Shown here piece by piece: positions 35,974 to 47,066 of a DNA stretch of 64,000 nt. The stretch's first letter is position 1; every line of letters starts with the position of its first letter. The stretch comes from Terfezia claveryi (lineage: Eukaryota; Ascomycota; Pezizomycetes; Pezizales; Pezizaceae), in NCBI GenBank assembly GCA_015179025.1, contig WHUX01000038.1, forward strand, positions 335,260 to 399,259, given 5' to 3'. The translations under genes were made by a program, and so were the position numbers. The notes beneath the pieces are model-generated. The model did not search any database. It saw nothing but the letters and a program-made list of their open reading frames with translations, and was not told the DNA's origin.

Positions 35974-37319
35974 TCACTCTGTTATCAGCGTAACCTCGTC
36001 ATTATCCGCTACAGATTCAGATTTCGTAGGCTTTGCTTCCGTATCCTTGATTACTGCATCACTCTGCTCCGCTCGATCTTCCCCTTGACCTTCACCAGCT
36101 TCACTATATCCCTCATGCCCATCATCTTCCTCTTCCTCTTCCTCGCCCTCGTCTCCCTCCCCTGCCTTTGTATTTGTATCTGCTTCGTTCCTCGCCTCGG
36201 GAGCCTTCCGCTGTGGGATGACTTGGAGGAATGCCTCCTGCCAGTCCCGACATTCCAGCCACTTCAACATAATCTCCACGACCTGGTTTGTAGTGAGCAC
36301 CACCCGCGATGCCATGCGTATATAGTCTCCTATTGGTAACTTTGCTGTCTTGATACCTTGCTCTGTAGCCTTCCTGTGACATATTCCCTATGCAAACCCC
36401 ACTATCAGCCTACAGTTCATTTATACTATCCCCAAGCACATAACACGACCAACCTTATGTCTGTTTCTATCAACAATTCCACCCACGATATAGGTTTTTC
36501 CCTCCTCAAGCCCCTCTAGGGTATAATCAGAATCGCTTGATAAATAAATGAGGCTGTCCTTGTTTTCCTGTGTGACCTCGTAATCATTCTCGCAAAATTT
36601 CACACGTTTCCAGTTTTTGTGATGGTTTTTGAGAGTTGTCTCCATTCGATGCTTGAGGCGTTTGTTAAGAGAGGTAACGGAGAGTTGGACCTGGTATGGG
36701 GCATTGCGGTTATCGGAGTAGGAGCGGGTGAGTTGGGAGGAGAGGGAGGTGACTTCCTAATGAATCGACCATGTTAGCATACATAGATATTGGGGTAGCT
36801 TGAGGGAGGAGGGGCGATGCAATCATAGACCTTTTCATGCATCAGATCATCGAAACCACAATCAATAATGACAGTAATGGGGACCAGGGTAGGTGTTTTC
36901 TTTTGCTTCTTTACTATAGCCCCATTCTGCAAATCTTCTGTACCCACGGCGTCTCCTTCCTCGCCACCAGCTTTCCGCTTCTGGCCTGGCTTCGCCTTTG
37001 ATTCCTCTTCTCGAGCTCGACGCTCCTCTTCTTTCTTTTGTTTCTTCTTTAGCTTATCCCTAAGCTTGCGCTCCTTTTTGTGCTCCTCCCAGGCTTGTTG
37101 GCGTCGGAGTCGTTTTAGGGCGTTTTTGCTGAGCTGTAGTTCTGAGGCTTCCTGCAGCTGTCCCGAGGACTTGCTTGGAGTATTTCCTGAGGATCCAGAT
37201 TTTGTTGGAGCTTCTGTAGGCTCATTGCTGACTCCGTTCATCGTGGTGTCTTGCTGCTTCATATTCCCATTCTCCAACTCAGCATGCACAGTACTGGTCA
37301 TATCCATTGAGTCGGCCAT
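35974..37319 (-). CDS. TRM10: tRNA (guanine-9-N1)-methyltransferase Trm10
   Basis: SPOUT-class enzyme that methylates N1 of guanine 9 in tRNAs using S-adenosylmethionine. Exons are 37319-36831, 36756-36454 and 36387-35974, about 401 residues. A Lys/Arg/Glu-rich N-terminal coiled segment ([20 protein letters not shown]) precedes the SPOUT core. The core carries [50 protein letters not shown], the cofactor loop [35 protein letters not shown] and [18 protein letters not shown]. An acidic Glu/Asp tail of about 70 residues ends the protein. All three exons join in frame. Confidence 0.95.
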
Positions 37320-37548
37320 CCCACTTCACCCCTTTCCAAGATTCCAGTACCTTACTTGACTCTGTAGTTGGCTTCGTTGTTAAAAGTCGCAGTCTCGTAA
37401 AGATTTATTAAAAAAGGTTTACATACTCCCCCATTCGTCCTAGTGCCACCCCAACACGCTTAGTCATTCCCATGAACCCCACTAACGACTAGCAGAACCT
37501 CACGACAACATACCGGTAACTCTATCTCCACCTACCACCGCATCCACC

Positions 37549-37790
37549 ATGCCTCAAGACCTCTCACCAGTCGGGGCTACGGCCCTGTCCAATTCAATTA
37601 CCCCCCGAAGTGTTGATACCGGGAATTCATGGGCTGACGGGTAACCGCACTTCCCGCACAGCGCAACCTCCCTGTCCGAGGCTTCCGCCCAGCATACTAC
37701 ATCTACGGCATGGGCGCGCTCATTTCCTACTGGATTCTTTGAGGCGATCAAGGCTATCAAGGAGCAGCAGTACCGAAACTTGCCCCCCCC
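37549..37790 (+). pseudogene. broken NDUFA13/GRIM-19-like (complex I subunit) sequence
   Basis: Starts MPQDLSPVG, then the frame shifts by one base after a four-G run (37573-37577 area), beyond which GYGPVQFNYP is readable. A putative GT...CACAG intron follows (about 37608-37661). RNLPVRGFRPAYYIYGMG and ALISYW come next, and a second shift leads to FFEAIKAIKEQQYRNL. The match then ends at a run of about 17 C. This is the N-terminal half of the small membrane-arm complex I subunit NDUFA13, normally about 130 residues in fungi. Either a truncated pseudogene copy or a real gene damaged by homopolymer errors. The missing C-terminal half, not found downstream, favours a fragment. Confidence 0.7.
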
Positions 37791-40034
37791 CCCCCCCACT
37801 TATGCTACTATAGTTATCCTCCGCTGGAACCACCGGTCTAATCCACCAATCTTGAGCGCATAGGGAACTTGCCTGAGAGTGTAGGAAATACGCTCGCCAG
37901 CCGTCTGGAGAGCCTTTAAAGTGACAGTATATTAGGATAAACAAGGCTTATGCAGGGATTCCCGGGAGGGAAGGTGGCGGTGCGGAAGGGCACATATAAG
38001 CGACCGGATCGCACCTACTTTGATAGATGGATCTTTCCATAGAACACTAGTTAGCTCCATAAACCTCGACCCTTATAGCGATCGCTAAGATAGTTCTCAA
38101 ATAGATGGATTTTGCACATATACAAGCCTTTGTTATCTGAATAAATTCCTCCACTCATAGCCTCGTAATCTTACAGAGAGAAGCAATGGTCTCCCTTGCA
38201 TCTTATCCCCGTGCTGTAGACGGGACCTTGTCCGATGAACTCTGGCAAATTCCGAGAGGGATAAGTTACTAATGAATGATGTCAAGGGTTGGGGAATATA
38301 TGGCAGTGTTTACAACACTAATAAGCGTGTATCCGGTCTTAGTTTGGTGGAAATTGGAGTTTTTCCTTAAGCGGGTTGCTGAACCTCGGTTTTTCAATGT
38401 ATAGGTTTGTTAAGCCAACTTATCCTGTGACTCGAATGGGGGCGGGGGAATCGGGGGAATCGGGGGTGCCAATAAGGGTGACCGGGGGGTGCTGCTTAAG
38501 TTTGAGTATAATATCACAGAGTATATACTTCTTGCCAAGTGGAGTGCGCAATGGAACTGGCCTAGTGGACAAAATTGACCTGGCATAAATTATTGTCCGG
38601 CCCGTCACCACGCTTAAATCACTGAACCCCCCCCCTCTCCTTCTCTGTGTGCCATCTGATACAAAATAGCCATAAAACCGGAGAAACAAATTAAAGATAT
38701 GAGAATTCACGACAACCAGACTTATTGCCTGTGACCAAGAAATAACACCATCATCAACACCAAAATTTTATAGCCCATGTCTTTACACCACCGAGCAGAC
38801 CTTACCACACAACTACAAATGCCAGATTAGCATCTTCCACTTCTACACTCAATGTTTTTACCCCTACAATCTTGATTCTTTGTTCGGCCTCGTTGTGCCA
38901 CCACTTTAGAATTCTTGTCTGCTCATTGTATTACCACTTCCCACCTGATGTTGTCAGATATTTGATACTTTGAGAAATGGAGTGGTGGTACAAATATTTC
39001 CCTCGGTGCACTTCTCCTGCGTGGATTGCCGAATGTCACCTTCGCCAAGTCAAATCCATCTCCACAAGCGTTCCAATTGGAGATGGGCGGATAACTGCTT
39101 CCGCTTCTCGATTATCAGCACTTTCGGAACCAGACTACACTTTCGGGGTCTGCAGGGGCTATTGATGATGTTACCATCAGTTGCCGAAACGGTACTATCA
39201 TCAACCCTGAATATGCTTAAATCTTCTCCATTCCGAGTCCATTAGCCCCCCCATGTATGATAATTCTAGCCCTATTGGTTAGTATCGTGTCCGTTATCCA
39301 GAGCTCGTCAACATACTGTTGCACAATACGTGAAACCAACTTTGGCGTCTTCCAATAAAAACTGATTTGCATCCATAGCGTGAACCTGTGATGAGTATCA
39401 CCACACGAGTATAACGCCTTCTTGTCCATATCATAAGGAATTCCTATTTCACTGAAGACTGGAGGAAGAAGGATGAGCCTTGTGGTAGTTCAAGAGCAAT
39501 GGAGATATTTACCGATATTTTGGATTCCTTCCTCACGTATCGCAATGAGCTGGTCCTTGAAGCAATTTCTGATCGCATTTTGATTGCAAACACAAGTGAC
39601 CAATATCGGTCCTTTAGGAAACCCAGATCCAATATCGATTGTTGTTGGGGTAATGATGGTTAGGAATTAAGCTAAATCAAATGGCGACAAACCAGCTCTT
39701 TGTCATCAAAGTGATACCATCATAGAAATGTGGTGTATATACATACTTATCTATCATCCTCATCCACAGTACCCTTGATTACGGGAGGTATCTCAAAGAC
39801 TGGAGCCTTCAGGGGAAAAAGAAATTGTGTCCAGACGTCGGGATCCTGCGTCCCATGCAGCCCTACCGGTCCCTACCTCACAATCTTTTTAAACTCACTT
39901 CTCGCTATTTTACATTTCATACATTCATCTCATCGTCGTCTCTAATCCTAAATATAACATTTTCCCTCCCCGCTCCAAGAATCTCCACCTGCTCCACCCT
40001 CCACACCATCCCGACTTCTCTCAGACGCCCCAGT
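37791..40034. other. 2.2 kb without a supported gene
   Basis: Contains a G-rich GGGGGAATC repeat at 38437-38466. Between 39440 and 39650 the plus strand reads DWRKKDEPCGSSRAMEIFTD and ELVLEAISDRILIANTSDQ, which look protein-like but are short and unrecognised; they may be a decayed gene. Confidence 0.45.
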
Positions 40035-41354
40035 TCAAGCCTTGGTCGGTGAAAGACCAAGCTCCGCATATTCTTCACCTTTGTCCAATTCCTCCTTAAT
40101 AGCTGCTCTAGCAGCTTCTGCGATTTCTACTTCCGTTAGACTTCCCCCTGCAGCCTCATTTTCGGCCCTTCTTGCTGCCACATCCGCAACATAGGCTGCT
40201 ACCACCCTCCTGAACTTCACGATCTGTTTGCCTGATAGCTCGTCATCCGGTCCATAACAATATAACCTCAGGTCCCCGCCTGGGTCACTATCGTGAATAG
40301 CTTGCGGATATGCTACCTTGTGCTTGGCTTCATAGTCCTCTAACAGACGCTGCTGGCGTCGGATCCGACGCCTGATTTCGGAAAGGCCTTCTTCGAACTT
40401 CTCGTCTTTCCGCGGTAAACCTCTTTTTCCTCCTGCCCGTTTCCCTATCTCCTCTTCTGAGTCTTCTAACTCGTCCATGTAGTACTCCCGGCCATCGAAA
40501 CGCCTCAAGTCAAAATAATATGTCCCCATGTTGCTCTCTTCCGGGGGTGGGGTGTTTTCCCCGTCTGCCTGCCGCTTGTGCAATGTCACTAGCAGCTTTA
40601 TGGGCTTTGCCTCCGTCAGCTGCAGGAATGCATTCAAGTCCTCGTCGGATCGTATATGCGTGACGTCAGATGGCACTCCCCCAGTCATAGGTCCTGCATT
40701 GGATAGGGCACCTATAATTTCCCTTACTTTTCTCCCATCTGGCAGGTGAGGGGAAATCTTGACGTGAAGCTCATTAATCGATGCCTCGTACAGAACTGCT
40801 ATCTTCATGATCCCCGGGAGATTCCAATTCCACTCTTTTGTAATTGGATGATGATGGATTGCATTCCCAGGGTCCAATATGTACATTACAATGGGCCTCC
40901 CATCTTCTATCCTATGCCTCTTGTTCGCGGGCTGACATCTCACGTCGGGTTCTCCTCCTCTGACAATAGTTTCAGCTTCGCCAGCTAAGTCTTCCCGTGC
41001 CAGTGCCCTTCTACGTTTATGCTGAGATTCTCGCACCTTTTTGAAACAATCAAGCATTAATTCATTCAATGCCTTGTGTGCTGGTTTTGTGTCCTCCGTC
41101 TTCAGGCTGCGTCGGATAATAGACGCTCCAGAGACTGGAAAGTCTGGTAATGCTACACAGTCTAGAACGAAGGCATCGTAAAGAGTTCCCCCATCCTTTT
41201 TCCATTGCCACCCCTTAGATCTTATCTTGGTTTCAACTTCACTTCGCCAATTCAAATATTTCTGTGAATTCTTCCGCCCCCCTCCATCTATGATCCTATG
41301 TGACCACCCTAACACATCGATAGAGTTATTGATAGCGTTTGCTGGCGTGGGCAT
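40035..41354 (-). CDS. 439-aa single-exon protein of an unrecognised repeat-associated family
   Basis: Intact intron-less frame. The N-terminal part has SQKYLNWRSEVETKIRSKGW, the middle has GRPIVMYILDPGNAIHHHP and a segment ending GTYYFDLRRFDGREYYMDEL, then EDSEEE. The rest is helical and charged (SEIRRRIRRQQRLLEDYEAK), ending in Ala/Glu-rich helices. No known domain or catalytic motif is apparent. A badly decayed paralogue lies at 52.3-53.6 kb inside the repeat island, with the same order of blocks. The gene therefore belongs to a multicopy, perhaps lineage-specific family, possibly carried by or derived from a mobile element. It sits at the edge of the island, and its upstream side runs directly into a poly-A tract and repeats. 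Confidence 0.75.
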   Translation of the reverse strand: MPTPANAINNSIDVLGWSHRIIDGGGRKNSQKYLNWRSEVETKIRSKGWQWKKDGGTLYDAFVLDCVALPDFPVSGASIIRRSLKTEDTKPAHKALNELMLDCFKKVRESQHKRRRALAREDLAGEAETIVRGGEPDVRCQPANKRHRIEDGRPIVMYILDPGNAIHHHPITKEWNWNLPGIMKIAVLYEASINELHVKISPHLPDGRKVREIIGALSNAGPMTGGVPSDVTHIRSDEDLNAFLQLTEAKPIKLLVTLHKRQADGENTPPPEESNMGTYYFDLRRFDGREYYMDELEDSEEEIGKRAGGKRGLPRKDEKFEEGLSEIRRRIRRQQRLLEDYEAKHKVAYPQAIHDSDPGGDLRLYCYGPDDELSGKQIVKFRRVVAAYVADVAARRAENEAAGGSLTEVEIAEAARAAIKEELDKGEEYAELGLSPTKA

Positions 41355-41520
41355 TTTGAGTCGGATAACGGGATTTTTTTGGTTGGATTAATTCTGTGAC
41401 CAGGCTTTTGTGAGGAGAGCAGAGGCGTATACAAGGTGAGCAATTGGTAATGTGAGGGGGATACTGTCCGTATTTATGCTTGCCCCTACCACTTTGGGGA
41501 GTTGTGTCGAAACGCATCAG

Positions 41521-41523
41521 AGG

Positions 41524-41556
<33 letters not shown>

Positions 41557-41570
41557 CGTTTGGACGCAGC
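41521..41570. repeat. poly-A tract and small CTGCGT/ACGCAG hairpin
   Basis: About 29 consecutive A (41524-41552) is followed by CTGCGT (41554-41559), four bases, and ACGCAG (41564-41569). Several TGCGTC-like copies follow to 41610. Confidence 0.7.
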
Positions 41571-42399
41571 ACATCTTCCTGTGCGTCTGTGCATCTGTGC
41601 GTCGTGCGTCGTGTTTCCTATCGCCAACCTAACAGGTTGCGTCTGTTGAATGTGGTAATCCGTGCCAGCTGATGAGGAAAGGCAAGGTGCCTTAGAATGT
41701 TGTTGACGGAATCGTTGAGCTTGGAATGTTCCGGACGGCTTTGGAGTGTGGGCAAACGGTTATGAGATTATGTTCTCTTTGCACGATTTATGGGCGAATA
41801 AGGCCCGCACTATTCTTCTCTTCTCCTTCTTCCTGACAATATATCGTTAAGCGTGCGAATTCAATAGGATCAATACAAGCAATTTTCTACCACAATCAGA
41901 GCATTGTGCGATTATTTTTTCTGCGTCCTGGGCTTCCCATAATGTTTCTATAACTTCTAGCCCTTCGCAAGATCACCAACACAATCTGCCATTATAATGT
42001 TCACCATCATGCCCAGCCAGCAGAATAGCTGGCAGAATCACCACTACAATCACCAGTGGAATTAGCTCTAGAATTACCCCATAATCAAGCCTATGTACTT
42101 ACTATGACCGACAGAATAATCACCATCAATCCCATGTTTGCATTTACCACATACGGCTATTTCCTCATCCGTACTAGATTGTGCAAACAGCTGAGGAGCT
42201 CAAATCCGAAGCCGCGGGCTCGTTCTAAGACAGTGGGAGCTGGTTCTAAGTCAACGGCAGCTGGATCCGACAATACATAGGGGCCTGGCAGCATACAGAT
42301 CCAATACCGTACACGGCCTCCAGGGATTTGTGTAGAGAATTCTTCTGGTCATTCATCCCCAAGGCCCACCTACAACATAGCCCGAGATTTGTATGCTTA

Positions 42400-42645
42400 T
42401 TTGCATAATGATACGGAGGTTATTTGGACAGACTTATTTGCATGTGGATATGTATCTAGGTTGATTTGCACAGAGATACGGAGCTGATTTGGGGGGTGAT
42501 ATGTGTAGGTTGGTTTACACGGTGATTTCTATGCTTGTTTGCACGTGGATATGTATCTAGGCTTGTTTGCACGCGGATATCTAGGTTGATTTGCACGCTG
42601 ATTTCTAGGCTTATTTGCACGGGCTGATTTGGGCGGGTGATTTTG
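42400..42645. repeat. degenerate minisatellite, units about 24-33 bp
   Basis: Diverged copies of a unit with core TTTGCAC then GATAT or GATTT and CTAGG recur about eight to nine times with variable spacing. No clear frame runs through them. Confidence 0.75.
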
Positions 42646-42719
42646 TGGTGCCTTTGCAGATAGATTGTGGCAGTGATTTGGTTTTGTGTTTAGCTACTTT
42701 TACATTATATCGTGAGAAA

Positions 42720-42905
42720 ATAAAACACAAGGCTAGAAATGCATAAAATGCAAGTGCCATAGAAAATCAAGCGCAGTCGTGCCTATGCTAGGAGACCCTT
42801 CGCGTTGGAATGTGAACAGAAAATTGGAACTCCGCTCATGCAGAGGAAAAGATTAGGAGTGCGTACCAGGATGGAGATAAGTATCGATTCAAATGAGTTT
42901 ACTTG
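42720..42905. repeat. dispersed repeat, copy A
   Basis: Shares AAATGCATAA, ATCAAGCGC, CTATGCTAG, a TCGCGTTGGAAT block and TTCAAATGAGTT with 45305-45475 in the same order and orientation. Both copies follow a minisatellite. Confidence 0.7.
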
Positions 42906-43195
42906 CAGAAAGCGAGAATTAAAAGTGCGACAATGGTGGTTCATGAAGTAAATATTGCACATTGCACCACTCATGAGTCACTAATAATGGGGGGGTTTTT
43001 CCATTAGGAGCTTTCGAAAAATAGTTTCATTTCAGAGCATAGGTATCAGTTTCCGAGTCCCAAACTCCATGCTGGGGGGGGGGGGGGGGGCAACAAATAC
43101 ATTTACCCAGCTTCCATCCGGAATCTCTTTTCCCAGCCATATCTGCTATCGCCATAATCTTGCTGGCAGCCACGCCTGAACCCCATTCGGATCAA

Positions 43196-43541
43196 TCAAG
43201 GTAGTGCCAGACATATCCCAATATCACATGACCTCCCAGAGCCTATCAGGATAGCCTGCCAGGCGGTGGTAGAAGACGTGCCCTTATGGTTCTTTTGCTC
43301 TTTAGGGTAAGCATGAAATTTCTGATAAGCAGATAAGATTCGATTAGGGTCATTGAGGGATTCCAATCCAATGACTATCGAGTCTTCCAAGTCCCCTGCC
43401 TGGAAGTGCAAGATACTTTATTGCATTGAGATAATGCTCATCTAAATAATTTTGAACATTCTTGCCATTAATGGTACACTTTGGAGTGAAAAAACACGGC
43501 CCGCTTGAGGATCTACGAAAACAGCTGTAATGGGACGGCAT
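43196..43541 (-). other. possible decayed coding fragment, unrecognised
   Basis: Two minus-strand frames, 43541-43350 and 43411-43196, abut and could be one protein with a one-base shift: CTINGKNVQNYLDEHYLNA in the first, then LEDSIVIGLESLNDPNRILS in the second. I do not recognise a family. Confidence 0.25.
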
Positions 43542-44914
43542 ATGAGTACTGAATACTTGAAAAAAAAAAAAAATGAAAAAAAAAAAGCTGTAAATTGGGC
43601 GATTTTAATTACCCTCAACTTCAGACTGGTTTGGAATAAAAGATAGCGGTTTTGAAAATTAGATTAGGGCATGCTTTTTTGAAACCCCCATCCCTCTAGG
43701 TGGTCTGGTTGCGTTCCTGCAATAATAATATAACCATACTCCTTCAGTTGAGTCAAACCTTTCCACACCCCCCCCCCTTTCTTTTCTTCGAGCATGCCAA
43801 GCCTTGCGATCTAATGAAGAATCTGATAAGCACAGTAGTTAACCCTAATGAGTCTGATTACCGTTTAACCGTGCCAACCAGACTACGTTTAACCTAAATT
43901 AACTAAGATACAACTGGGAGCGACGGAACATGTCTCGAGACTAAATTTTTTCCTTTTCATCGAGTCACAATAATATCCATCAAATGTTAACATATACTAC
44001 CGCGTAATTTCTTGGAATTTTTCTTCTTCCGTTTTCGCATTTCCTTATAAATTCGTAGACACCGCCAGATTGTGCATAGTTTGCACAGATAAGGGGAGGG
44101 GGGGAGGGGGGAGGGGGGCGGGGTGGGGTTGCTTAAGGGGGTTTGGTTTTTGGTATTGGGGAGCTGGAGTGAGTTGACGGCATAAAGGGTTGAGATGGAG
44201 GTCCACTCCGTACTCATAGTTAAACAGGCTAGATATCTCCCTTTGGATTAGGTATTACGCCTGGATCCTGGGGACCTCCCTTTTAATTACACTACAATAG
44301 CTCTATGGTTGTGCTACCCTGCCTTGTCCGCTGCAGATTACATCAAACGCATAACAGGTTGACAATCACACAACTGCAACAAAGGAAGTTCAGAACTTGG
44401 TGGGGCAGCAGGTATGAGAAGGCATAGCTGAAAAACTACCTGTAAAGAGCATTAAGCTGCTTTGTGTTAAGATAACTGGTCTTTATCTAGGTATATCTCT
44501 AGTTGCACTCAATACACAAAGCTACGAAAAGCACTCGATTAAATCTTTCTGTCACGAACGCCCTCGTGATATCACTAAAAAAGGGTTTCATTCTATAATG
44601 CACGATACAAATGGAATCAGTGTATTGATGGTAGCCGCTGTCTGCGCTTGGCCCAGCAGCTGGGTTTGGTAGTAGTCGGTGAAGCCATTGTCCTAAATAG
44701 CCTTAGTGGTAGAGGGTGGGAAAGTATAGTTAGCTGGAGTCTAATATTTCAAGGCTTGTGTGAAAGTAGTGCCGGGCCCACTGGGGCTTATGTTTTCAGC
44801 TGTTGCCCATTAGTGAAGAGAGGCCCTACACCGTAAGTACAGGGAAGCAAAATATTTTGTCTTCTATGCATTACGCATCTAATTCATGAGGTGGAGTGGT
44901 TTCAAGCAGTATAA

Positions 44915-45280
44915 ATGTTCTGGGCAGCCCGTGGGCAGCACACCTACTTACGCCCCTCGCAGGCAATTTATCAATTACCCAAATTAGTATATAACGTATT
45001 TGAATTGATAAAAATATTACCAGATAGCTATATATATATGGAGATTCGTCTAAGTAGTAGAGCTAAAGGGTTAGTCAACACATTTTTAAAAGACTATTAG
45101 AGCAAGACATTTTGCAGGTGTAATATGGACCCGGCGATCCAGGCGAATAAGGACCCGATATTGCAGGCTCATATAGACCCGACGATCCAGGCGAATAAGA
45201 ACCCGGTATTACAGGCTCATATGGACCCGGATATACAGGCGAATAAGGGGACGGAGATGTTGGAGTGCAGTGTGTGTTAG
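44915..45280 (+). pseudogene. ORF with 24-bp (octapeptide) repeats, interrupted by one stop
   Basis: A frame opening at 44915 reads through YNVFELIKILPDSYIYMEIR to a TAG at 45098-45100. The same frame then continues to 45280 with five exact-length 24-bp repeats (about 45130-45249). These encode alternating octapeptides of the type DPAIQANK and DPILQAHI before ending GTEMLECSVC. Conservation of frame across the stop and of unit length suggests a once-coding repeat protein. Function unknown. Confidence 0.45.
45130..45249. repeat. 24-bp tandem repeat, five units
   Basis: Units alternate between two versions, ACCCGGCGATCCAGGCGAAT-type and ACCCGATATTGCAGGCTCAT-type, so the higher-order period is 48 bp. 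Confidence 0.9.
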
Positions 45281-45304
45281 TATAGCGTTAGTAGATTCTC
45301 AAGA

Positions 45305-45475
45305 ATAAAAGGGATTATTTCAAAATGCATAATATGCAGGCAAAGTACAAGAACAAGCGCGGCTATGCTAGTAGACTATTCACGTCGGAATTTAGAATGC
45401 GATGTTGACTGCGCAGAGGGTGGGGGGTTGAGGTGGATATGAATCTGAGAATATGGCTTCAAATGAGTTGTGTTG
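45305..45475. repeat. dispersed repeat, copy B
   Basis: Partner of 42720-42905, same orientation, diverged by substitutions and small gaps. Confidence 0.7.
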
Positions 45476-45598
45476 AATTAAGATGTGTATACGTTAGTTA
45501 AGTGAGATAAGTTTGGTGTGCGTTGGGATATATAGTAGGAAATAAGTTGCATCCAGAAAGCCCAATTTGCGTCGGACGTAGGAAAATGTTGCGTCGGA

Positions 45599-45627
45599 GC
45601 GTCAGGTGCTTCTGACACACCTGACGC
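45599..45627. repeat. short hairpin, GCGTCAGGTG arms
   Basis: Perfect 10-bp arms (45599-45608 and 45618-45627) with a 9-nt loop. A related hairpin lies at 56183-56211. Confidence 0.85.
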
Positions 45628-46231
45628 AGATATTATTTTTGCTGTTTTAAAGGGGAGAAGGCCTCATGTTCTCCATAATAGCTATAGTATCAAATCACCG
45701 CTATCAAGCAGTATTCACCTATTGTCTAAGGCTATAGCTATGTAGCTTCAATTTATTTTTTTTATTAGTACCTTCATACCTTGGGTTTTTTTTTTTTTTT
45801 TTTTTTTTCAAAATTATTCTTCTCTTGTTTAACCTCTCACTTATTGAAGGAACTAATAACAGAAACCTAAAGTCAGTCAAAGATAATATCATAGAGAATC
45901 TTAAGCATAAAGAAGTATTTTATTTAGTTAATATTTTGAAATAGATAAAGTCTAGTCTCGAGATATGGATTGGGGGAAGAGATAATTTACAAGTATATTA
46001 CTTTCTGTCGTTGCTAGTTATCAGATGGAAATTTAAGTTAAATTGTATAGTTTTTGACCTAGTAATGATCCATAATGGTGTAATAATCCATGTCAATTAC
46101 CCCTGCTCAACAACACCCCTATCACCTTTCTCAGTATATATCTTATGGCCAACTACCTTGTGGCCTCTGCTACCTATACTATTCATTTCACCAGCACTAG
46201 ATTAATCAAACTCGCTTATACAATTCCTGAA

Positions 46232-46625
46232 ATGCCTAGATATACGGATGCAGCTATGCAGAAGGCAATGCAACATGCTCGTAGAGAGCCTGATATACCC
46301 ATTCTCCGATTAGCACAGCTATATAGTATGGATAAATCCACACTTGGTCAGAGAGTTAAGGGGAAGGGGGGCAGTAGGTCTAATTCATACTGGAATGAAT
46401 AGCTATTCACTTGGGGTGAAGAGAGTACCATTATTGACTACTGCGATATAATGGGAAGGCTGGAATTTCCGGTCTCTAAGTCAATGTTAGTATGTCTTAC
46501 ACAAGATATGCTCAATAAATGCCCGATCAGTTAAAGCAGTCTAAAAAATACTATAAACTTGAAGGGTATAACAGCAAAGGATATGGAGGTCACTAATAAT
46601 GTTCCAGTAATTAGAGTCTATTGGT
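46232..46625 (+). pseudogene. pogo-like (Tc1/mariner) transposase N-terminal fragment
   Basis: From MPRYTDAAMQKAMQHARREP through ILRLAQLYSMDKSTLGQRVK the sequence matches the Psq-type helix-turn-helix that opens Fot1/pogo-type transposases. After a TAG (46400-46402) the frame continues with LFTWGEESTIIDYCDIMGRL and EFPVSKSMLVCLTQDML, corresponding to the following Tc5/CENP-B-type helix-turn-helix. Further stops follow and no catalytic DDE region is seen. It is a decayed 5' fragment. Confidence 0.65.
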
Positions 46626-46750
46626 TTGATTAATTTATGTATCGATACACGAATTTCATCAGCAGAAAAAATTCTGCGTCAGGATGCACTTTCTACGTTT
46701 TCTCCGTCCTATGCATCACAACAACCTTTTTACCTTCTTTGCATCCAATG

Positions 46751-46794
46751 CGCGTCCTGACACAACTGCAGATACAAATCTGTGTCAGGACGCG
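46751..46794. repeat. short hairpin, CGCGTCCTGACACA arms
   Basis: Perfect 14-bp arms (46751-46764 and 46781-46794) with a 16-nt loop, 273 bp beyond the 3' end of the Plavaka transposase gene. Confidence 0.9.
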
Positions 46795-47066
46795 TCAACT
46801 ATTTTTATACCGTCCCATGCGTTACAATTTTCTACACCCCCACACATAGCCTCCTAACATTCGCCTGGCACCTGTTTTATATCCGACACTTCACGTTCTT
46901 TGTGGCTCTTCCCCCAACTGTAGTCACAAGTTTATTATTTCCTAATCATAAATCATATTCCACTTCTCTAATCATAAATCGTATTCCACGTCTCTAAGTC
47001 TATTCTATTATTTACCAACCAACTTTCCCCCGGCTCTAATAGTATCAAATGCGCAATCCCTTCTAT

